Of a stretch of DNA of 64,000 nt, positions 55,647-64,000 are shown in pieces. This DNA is from Ascidia mentula (Eukaryota; Chordata; Ascidiacea; Phlebobranchia; Ascidiidae), in NCBI GenBank assembly GCA_947561715.1, contig OX387198.1, forward strand, positions 9,920,001 through 9,984,000, in the 5' to 3' direction. Positions within the stretch are counted from its first letter, which is position 1, and every line of letters begins with the position of its first letter. The notes below the pieces were generated by a model. The model ran no database searches. It saw nothing but the letters and a program-made list of their open reading frames with translations, and was not told the origin of the DNA. The position numbers and the translations under genes were made by a program.

Positions 55647-58600
55647 TCACGAGATGACGCAAGCATTGTCTTTCGTCACTTTGATGTCGGGTTCCTTGAT
55701 CGGTTTCACGTCTTGTTCTTTTTCGGGTTTGAGCTGCAATTAAAAAAGTTTAGGCAAGGTTATATGACGGGTAGTTCAGATTTGGTGGTCATCAACAGAG
55801 TTGCCATCGATCCGAAACCGAAAATATGGGCAATTATAAAATTTGAACGACCGAACAAAGGCGGGACAAATTTTAGAATCAAGGACAGTTTGGCAATGTG
55901 GCATACCTGAGTATAACTTGAACTACAGCGATTTACAGAACAAGCCGATGCACGAAAATTTGGTACATTTTATTATAACTTGCATTCACACTAGCACAAC
56001 CAACACGCGGAATAAACCTCGAAGCTGACAATAATAACTCACGAAAAAAGGACCAACAGACTCGCATTTAATCATTCAATGCAGCAGCATTTGGAACATA
56101 TTGGTGATCATCTGTAGATCACTGTTTGTCATGATGGGCACAGCCACCCCTCTGCTCTCTCTGCCCTCTGTGTTTGATTACGTTCGCTCATCTTTCGGTT
56201 GCGCCGCAAGCGTGTTGGACAGAAACGACATATGCGACCTTCCATCTAAAGCAGGAGCTTGGAACAGCCGTGGGCAAACCATGCAATTTTTGACTTTGAC
56301 AAATTGATGCGGACAGAATACATATGGCGAATTTAAATTTTACATGATCCACCAGCAACGCACAGAGAGAGGGTCAAAGGACCAAAGCTTGGCGCCGTAA
56401 TTTAAGGCAGGCGCCCCAAATTAAAGGCCGCGACCCTGCGGGAGGGGAGGGGGGGGTCGCACGACGAAATACATATAGAGTACATTAATGTCATAAGTTC
56501 GAAATTTACCTGTTGCTACTTTATACCCACACGCCTCCAAAACACGTATGATGGGTTATGAAAAGCCCCGTGAAGTTCACTCGTTTCATTACGTGATTCA
56601 CATTTTTGTGCCATGAGCGCATTTCAACTTGTTTGCGTGCCAAGAAAATTGCCTGCGTTCGATGTCTGACTGGTTTATAGTTGGAAGTTTTTCAGTAAAG
56701 TTCAGTAAAGTTACAATAAATCAATGTTTTATAAAAATAACAAAGGAAAAACAAGACGCGGAATATTTGAACTATCGACGTGTGAATGGAAAAATACAAC
56801 ACGCGGATAGCAGGAATATTACGCGCTATGTAACGTCTTAGTTTACACTGGAAAGCATATTTACTCAGGGTTCGACTAGAACTTTATATAAATACTCTTA
56901 TTGACCTATTTTCACTGCACGCAGGCCCCAAAGATCTCATATTCTCTTGCTAACCTTAAGGTACGTCGTTATTGTGTAACTGGGCGAAACAGGAACAAGT
57001 TAATTTCACATCATTCATAGGTTACAAAAGCTCATTATTGGCCATGACAAATTGCCGCAGTCACTCCACCGGGTAGATTTAACGAGAAATGATGGACAGT
57101 GGCAACGACTCGGCAGTGCTAAACCTAAATGCACGATAACCTCCAGATCAACTTTCTACCCGTTTGCACGGAAGCGTATTCTGACGTTTTTTTATAATTA
57201 AATGTTCGAAGTTATTCGCGATGAGTAATCTCACGCCTTGCAACAGGAGCTTGACAGTCACTTTGACTGGTTGGTAAAGCACGTTACAGCCGGTTATACC
57301 GTTAAATGCGCTCACATCGCACGCCTGACACGGACGGACATGGGCGGAAGAAGAAATTCGACCCCGCCCAAACCTCGCTTCCGGTGACAATTAAGGAAAA
57401 CCGTGCGCGCTTCGTACCTCGGGAGTGTAGATAATTACTACCCACATACCGAATGCTACGCAGTATCGCGGTCGTTCTCAAATTATGTACGTCAAGCGCT
57501 TGTCATATAAACTGCTCGTTATATGTTAAGGCAGAAACAATTCGGTTCAAAGTCATTAACGTGGTTGCACAATAAGAAGCTGTATTCCCATGTAACAAGT
57601 CGAGTAATAGATTTAGCGATAGCAAGTAATAACTTCTTCACTAACTTGTTTTTACCAATGTGTCAGTATTATAAGAAGTTTACCACGTTATTAATAAATG
57701 TTTTCCAACGTAGAAAGAAAACGTCGTGAAATTTATTTTCTGTGACGTTCCGCGAAACAGCGAAAACCATCCATCCGATAATCCGAAATAATGAGGTTTA
57801 TACACTTTTTTTTGCAATAAAACATAAATCCATCAACAAACCACATAGTGACTCACATTTGTCAAAAATAACCACGCGTTTTGTAAAAATGTAAGAATGT
57901 CACGGATACACCCACCTTTTTATCGTTCTGTACATTTTTGCTGATGCTGAAACCGGCGTAAACGCCCGACGTCCAACGACTACTTTTATCCGGTACCAAA
58001 TAAGGAGAAGGGTCCACCAACCCGTGGGTGGCCTGGAAATCAATGTTGGGAGCAACTGGGGGAACTTTCTGATGGTATCTGAATAAAAAAGGTTATAAGT
58101 TCACTTCATTCAGGAAACTGTTGAGCGACCGTAGGTCTGTTCAAACTTGAACGAAACGCGTTTATATATTGTCTCTTGTTGGAACTACATGTGCACATCG
58201 ACGAATTAACTAAATCGCGTGCTGGGGTGCACACTACTATTGCAGATAAGACATTTGGAGGATTACGATATATTGCGCAATCACCGTAAACGCTTCTATT
58301 CTTCCACTTTTAACAAATGTAATGTGGCGTGAAGGGCGTAGTGAAAATCGTGGCGGGTGTCACCTTATAATTAGATTTCCATGGGTCGTAAAATTTATTC
58401 TGCTGTGTATTGGCTCCACTTTGCTTATTTATTCTACTGGTTGTGATATAATTTGTAAAAATTGTGAGAAAGGGATCGCACATTCGCACATCTATCGTTT
58501 CACGGTGAGTGGTCTTTACCTCCACGTGCCGATCTACAGCAGCAGTTTTTATTTTATTTACGCCGCATTTTTATCCCAAATATGACATCCATGCAAACAT

Positions 58601-61600
58601 GACAGATTCTACTCGCAAAATCCAATAAAGCTATAGATGATAATTTTTAAAAATACCTTTTTTGTGAGGGCCTACCAAAATGACACTATTTTCTACATTC
58701 CTTTGAGAATTGCCATATTTAGTAAACGTTTTTACGTCAGCAGTTACTAATGAATAAATCTTAGTAATATATTTTCACGATGCGCAAAAAATGGTTCAGG
58801 AAGCCTAGTGACCAAAACATGATTAAAATGCTCAAATATCTTTGGTGATCTAATAAAACGTTTCATTATGGCCAAAAAAGATATATTTCTCAAGCGGATA
58901 TGGTACTTTTGTGTAATACGTGTAAACTATTTATGATGTGCCAAATTCTACGTACGTCAGACAGGAAGTGATGCGTCAAAAAAGAATTGACGTCATTTAC
59001 TCCAACGTGCCGTCGACTTGTGGCGTGACAAAATCATGGCATTGCCAAGTGCCAAACTACCCTTCAGCGCCACCAGCTGACAAATATTTAACATCATAAT
59101 GGATTTGGCAGATATCCTACCTCTGGCCGCTGTGATTACTTTAAAACCGCCGAATTTTTCAATTTAAAAAGATTCCAAATTTAGCTTAAAATTGTCGATC
59201 ACAAGACAACATTTTAACGTACAACTTACATAAACCCATTTTCCGACTTGCTTTTCTCGAACTTGCGTTGCAAGTCCTTATGGAAGTTGCGGTAAAACTC
59301 GTGCTCGTTGGGGCGAATGGTGGACCCGGCACCTTTGGTTGAAATGTATTCCTTGCAGAGGGCTGTGGCTTTATCAAGAGCTGCACAAACAAATAACGGG
59401 TTATATATGTGTAAACTTTTAAGTGAATAGTGATGATATTGGTAGGCATGCTAATGCTTGAGTCTTTTTTTGAATAAGAACACATGTAAAAGTGCTTTGT
59501 TACAGAAGTATGGTAAAAGCCTCCATAAAGTGAGTTTAAAGAAAACTAGGAAACCTTAAACCCAACATTAGTATTTAGTTAAACATGCATTGTGCATTAT
59601 AGTTGATCTCTTCTTCATCAAACATTTTCGACTTAGGAAATATTTTCTAGCAAAACAATGGATTTTCTTATAGCTAGAATCTTTTCACATGACATACTGT
59701 CAGTACTATCTTGCAGACAGCGAATGGAAAGTCCACACTTCTCCTCAGCTAGTAATGCACCACCATGATAGCAAAGAGCCTGTGGAAGTAATATAGACAC
59801 ATTAACATCGCCATAACAACAACAACATAGTTTCAAATTTAACATCAGGTTTTATTTACATAAGATTTGTAGAACATTTGCTTCAGCTGAAGGTATTTTC
59901 TCCATTTGCCCACAATTCCCTGATCCAAAGACTTCAAGTGGTCATCTACACAAGAAAAAATGGTATTGGTTTTTAAAACAGTAATGTCTTGCCACAACAA
60001 ATTGTACACAGCAGAGGCAGTTACAATGTCAGTTCAAAATTTGGACTCAAGCCAAATGGGTTTAATATTTTGTTTTGAAACATCTCCCAAAAGGGAAAAC
60101 AACAAGGCATGCTTAATGGCAAGATATATTGTTAAAAAGCAAGCAAAATTATGGCTTCGACAGTAAAAGAGAGTCACTACTTACCAGCCATTTGAAACAA
60201 CTTGGAAGTTTCGTTCGCTAGGCCGGCAATCAGACTGGGTTTGTGCTTCTTCTCAACAGCTCTTGCAATTGTAACTGTGATAAACAAATATTGTTGAGGA
60301 AACAATAATTTTTTTGCAGAAACCCACGTAAACATAAACATGTATACCTTCCTGAGCTTCAGCTTGGCAGCATGTAACATAACAATCCAATACCTTGGAA
60401 TCCATATCAGAGCATTTTTCAGGTGGGTTAGACAACATTCCAACATGATTATTCTACAAAAAATGTATCAGAGTCATGAAAAAACTTGTTAGTGATTAAT
60501 AACCGACCAACCTTAAAATCTTTAAATATTCCTGCTGCCTTTTTCAAGCATGAATGGATTTCTTTCGCATCTTCCATGTTGATTCTGTGACAATAATAAT
60601 TTTGATCTCAAAAACTTGTGTTCAAGTTTTTGCCTAAGGAACTCCCCAAATAAATGAAAATTTCAATGTACAATGCATGTCAAGTGATTCTCAAAAGTCA
60701 CACAAACATCTGCAAAACATTTCATCATCCTGTTCTAATTATTCACAAATTTAATATCTGCCTAAATGTATTTGACCAGGACACAAGAAGAAGTTGGGAA
60801 AAAGTTTTTGCATATATTTAGTTAAATTTTTTTCATCACATTATAGAACTCAACAAAAACAATCCCATAAGCTGCAAGAACTTACTCTGCTTGTGCAGAA
60901 AGTTTTGCAGAATGTTTGGTGTACCACAATGCAACATTCACTCCCATGTTAATGAAATCAAATCTTGCATCATCTTCAACCCTGTGAAACAAATTGTGCA
61001 AAATCTACGACAATTTCAATCAAAATCAGTAATATCCGGTGCTAAGTTGTCTTCTACAAACTATATACATACAAAATATAGAGATATACTTAATTCAAAG
61101 TTACAACTCTGTTTAAAAATATAGTGGCAATCAATCTTACAGTGGTGACTTTCCAACAAAAAGTGTTTGTGTCCACTTGAATTTAAAGAATGTGTTCAGC
61201 ACAATCTTTGTTCCAACTGGCTTGTCTTCAGCTGCAAAATGTTTTTTTTATTTTGCTAATAAATATCCACCCCAAAAAAATCAGCTCATTAAAAGGCTTT
61301 TTACAGCACAAATAAGAGTTAACTATACACTCATCAAATACTAGCTTAAGAAAATGTTTGGACCACATGCAAAAAGTTTATATAGATGCTTCCATTCTAA
61401 CCCAACAGTGTCCTATAATAAATTATCGCTTTTAACTATTTTGGCTGTGGCAAACATACAACACACATTTACCTTTTGTATCCTTTTTTGTTTCTGTGCT
61501 CGTTGTTTCTTTGCTTGTGCTCTCAGTGCTCTCCTCAGTAGACTCTGATGGGGTTTTGCTGTCAGGTACTTCAAACAAACCCTGGATTAGAGCAAAGTAT

Positions 61601-62000
61601 TCATTGCTGGCAGTTTCCATCTTGTCGGGAGAAGCCAAAGGATCATTGAATAGTGCAAGAAGGTTGGTACGAGCAGTTCGCAGATCACTATAAGGTAAAT
61701 AATTGGTTAAAGAAGTTGTAAATTTTTAAATCCAAATTAACTTACTTTAATTTTGCCCTGATGTGAGATATATTATTAAATTAGTATTTTACCAAGACAT
61801 ACTAAAACACAGCAAGCATTTTCACTAATGTTTCAACAGGCCTATAAGTTAAAAATATAAAATCACACCAATACCCCACAAAGGTTATTATTTACCAACC
61901 TAATAACTTTGCTGAAATCCGACTTCATTGCAATTTTTCTCACATCAAAGTTCTGCACAGCAGTGGCTTTGAAGGGATTACGATGAAACCAGTGAGCCAT
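55647..62000 (-). CDS. BROX: BROX, BRO1-domain protein with CAAX motif, 12 exons
   Basis: The exons on the minus strand are 61900-62000, 61473-61687, 61141-61231, 60886-60981, 60512-60584, 60348-60453, 60185-60274, 59860-59945, 59698-59779, 59230-59380, 57916-58078 and 55647-55733. Phases agree and give 446 residues (human 411). It starts MAHWFHRNPFKATA as in vertebrates. The BRO1 core includes MGVNVALWYTKHSAKLSAQ, KKAAGIFKDF, CYVTCCQAEAQEVTIARA, KWRKYLQLKQMFY, ALCYHGGALLAEEKCG and ALCKEYISTKGAGSTIRPN. The end is VKPIKEPDIKVTKDNACVIS, with the farnesylation box CVIS. BROX binds ESCRT-III CHMP4 and helps nuclear-envelope repair. A Ser/Thr/Glu-rich insert in exon 2 (SESTEESTESTSKE) accounts for the extra length. 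The last introns are the largest, 1.2 and 2.2 kb. Confidence 0.96.
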
Positions 62001-63667
62001 CGTGTAAATTTTATCTTGTGTTTTCTGTAGCAACTAAATGCGTCTGGTATACTCCAAATTCAATTAATAAATGAACGTCTCACTCCCTAACTTCTACAAT
62101 CACCATCACATGAACTATTGTTGTGAAAATGACGTCATAATGCTTATGACTAAGAATCACGTGACAAAAATCTCCTAACACAAAATACAGCGCCTTCAAA
62201 GGAACACACATCATTATTTAAAAAGAGCTAACAGCCAAAATTCGATTAAAGCTTTATATCCTTTGAATTTTAGAAGTTCGCATTGAATTTTAGAAGTTCG
62301 CCTCTGGTAACTTATTAGTTGTCCTAAACTTTGCAACAACATAGTTTTAGTGGGAACCTCAATTATTCCGCTGTCGCTCAGTCCGGCTAACTTTTTATCA
62401 CTTAGTATGAAGGTGGTGGTACAAATGATTTATTGTTTTCCTCAATAAAACGCTTTCGATAATTCGGTTGAAAGATGCATGTTTTACATCCCGTGAACCA
62501 GATTTTGCTGGTTCCACTGTGCTTTCGTACTCGTACTCTTTAGTCAAGTTGCAGTAACATCTTTACTTTTTATAACAACTGCCTTCTGTTGGACACCTGC
62601 TTAACTACATTTTGTTTTGCAACAGTGTGGCATCTCACCTTTTTAATACAGGATAGTGGACTTTCCGCAGTCGTCTGCTTACGTACCGGTACTGGTACGC
62701 GTACAATGCTTCAGTAGTGTCCTCCTATATGCAACTTGTAACATCGTAATAATTATTACTGGGCGTACAAGGTCTCTCGTCAATTTTTGCGTTTATTGTT
62801 TCGAAGCTTTCGGGGGGTAAAAACGCGTAGGAAAAGATCGCATATTATGACGCAGTACTTTTTTCTACCATGGTTGCAATGTTTAGTTAAATGTCTGGGG
62901 CGTTTGAAATATCACATATGTCATTATAGTTCATGTGAATATTGAAGTGGTACAATGTCACCACCGTGATTCCATAGTAGGCTACAATATAGCCACCTTG
63001 TTGTACGTACGTACCCTAATATAGCCTATAGGTATGTCACCTTTTTCGAAGTACGCCGTGATTCAAATTGCTATAATAGCTAACATTTTTGCTGCATGGC
63101 GCAGTTTGTATACTGGCATACTTTGACATTCGTGGGGATTGTAACTCACCAAAAGGACTTTAGTATCAGCTTTATATTTGTCTTATAGGTCTGGAATCTT
63201 TTAGCCAGCAAGAATGAGCGCTAAAAAAGGCATCTTAGGAATGAGATAAGGTTACACCTTTAACATATGCGTTTTACGTTGGCCATTCCTGATTTTACAC
63301 GCATTTAAAGAAACACTAAAAAAAATGTTTTCCTCATGGATTACACGCCACATGGTCCATCTCCTCATGTGTCGTCCTTGTTGCCTTGTCAGGTCAATTT
63401 TTGAATTAAGTATAAATCATAGAATCAATTTTTGAATTAAGTACAAGAGACTGCAATTTACAAACGAAACCTCATGGTTTGTATCGCAAAATCACATCAA
63501 TGTGGCTTTTGTGATTTTTTAATGGTGTTTGTAATCCGGCACAACGTGGTGGGGAGCTAACGCACGATCGTGCGTGCTGAATCCTATTTGTTTTGTGGAC
63601 AATGGAGATTTGAAGGGCGCTACGCTTCTGTGTATGGTAATGTTTTGTTAAGAGTCCAAGGAAGGCT
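62001..63667. promoter_or_regulatory. Divergent BROX/COA6 intergenic promoter region
   Basis: BROX reads left and COA6 reads right from this 1.67-kb spacer. A perfect TGACGTCA lies at 62,130-62,137, 130 bases upstream of the BROX ATG, a usual distance for a working CRE. A small direct repeat (TGAATTTTAGAAGTTCGC) occurs at about 62,265-62,301. No additional gene is visible. Confidence 0.55.
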
Positions 63668-63976
63668 ATGGAAACCAGTCCTGCAGCGCCAGACGCTAAA
63701 TCAAGGCGGAATTGTTGGAAAACGAGAGATATATATTTGGCCTGCGCTTCTACGTGCAAATCCGAGGACGAAATAGAAAACAAGTGCAGCGCCGAGAGGA
63801 AAGACTTTGAAAATTCCTGTCCAAAAGTTTGGGTAAATTTCCAGTCTTTCCTGCTCAAAGGTTTTCACTTACAAAATCAAACGTATTTTCAGGTGAAACA
63901 TTTCCTTCGACGGAAAGCGTGGGACGAATATAAAAGAGAAGTTGTCAGCAATTCCTCGCAAAAACAGCAACAGTGA
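63668..63976 (+). CDS. COA6: COA6, cytochrome c oxidase assembly factor 6
   Basis: Exon 1 is 63668-63832 and exon 2 63893-63976, giving 82 residues. The twin-cysteine motifs are plain: CWKTRDIYLAC is Cx9C and C(SAERKDFENS)C is Cx10C. CPKVW joined to VKHFLRRKAWDEYKRE matches the end of vertebrate COA6, which supports splicing. The 60-base intron is a multiple of three and has no stop, so unspliced RNA would encode a 102-residue form with a 20-residue insert in the C-terminal helix. COA6 is a mitochondrial intermembrane-space protein that helps copper delivery to COX2. Confidence 0.93.
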   Translation: METSPAAPDAKSRRNCWKTRDIYLACASTCKSEDEIENKCSAERKDFENSCPKVWVNFQSFLLKGFHLQNQTYFQVKHFLRRKAWDEYKREVVSNSSQKQQQ

Positions 63977-64000
63977 AAACGTCTTTAAGTAGTGTACAAT

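Noticed and set aside
56265-56460. Possible hAT left end (CAGCCGTGGGCAAAC) in the last BROX intron
   Set aside because: No matching right end or 8-bp target duplication was found within 500 bases.
1-64000. CRISPR arrays, rRNA genes, bacterial-type operons
   Set aside because: The tandem arrays have no spacer structure and sit inside a eukaryotic transposon. No rRNA or prokaryotic genes were seen.

Overview
This is animal nuclear DNA. It is AT-rich, and its genes have many short GT-AG introns. All recognised proteins (PGAM5, SNRPB2, TANGO1/MIA3, AFG3L2, SLC43A3, AIDA, YIF1, BROX, COA6) have clear chordate-type homologues. The compact genes, an apparent polycistronic PGAM5-PGAM5-SNRPB2 cluster with acceptor-like sites before each ATG, and two slightly different copies of a long segment suggest an ascidian tunicate such as Ciona. 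That species call is inference, not proof.

Layout. Positions 1-17,323 (copy A) and 22,674 onward (copy B) are two near-identical copies of one segment: two PGAM5-like phosphatase genes, a U2B''/U1A-type spliceosomal protein gene, and TANGO1/MIA3. Copy A carries a 7,059-bp insertion at 494-7,552 that copy B lacks. The insertion has 13-bp perfect terminal inverted repeats and three tandem arrays with exact periods of 121, 199 and 102 bp, and no long reading frame. Copy A breaks off inside the giant luminal exon of MIA3 at about 17,323, where it meets an AFG3L2 intron. Then follow the last five exons of AFG3L2 (+) and a convergent intronless SLC43A3-like transporter (-). This is the geometry of a head-to-tail tandem duplication of about 15.55 kb with breakpoints inside MIA3 and AFG3L2. 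Two unmerged haplotypes in an assembly would look the same.

From 28,294 to 41,706 lies a complete 24-exon MIA3/TANGO1 gene: signal peptide, SH3-like cargo domain, very long acidic luminal region, hydrophobic segments, coiled coils and a proline-rich C-terminus with MRDGPPP-type repeats. An internal alternative first exon at 37,229 probably makes a short TANGO1 isoform. Downstream on the minus strand are AIDA (42,099-43,725), YIF1 (44,517-46,385) and an unrecognised protein with a C-terminal Death domain (48,026-49,165). A 6.5-kb gene-poor stretch with several CRE motifs and a CArG box follows. BROX (55,647-62,000, minus, 12 exons, CAAX end) and COA6 (63,668-63,976, plus) are divergently transcribed at the right end.

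Several genes share early-secretory or mitochondrial roles. MIA3 and YIF1 act at ER exit and Golgi. PGAM5, AFG3L2 and COA6 are mitochondrial. There is no evidence here that the neighbourhood is a functional cluster beyond the PGAM5-PGAM5-SNRPB2 candidate operon. Non-autonomous hAT-type elements, a dispersed inverted repeat pair and two hairpin-bearing repeats with hammerhead-like core motifs lie in introns and spacers.
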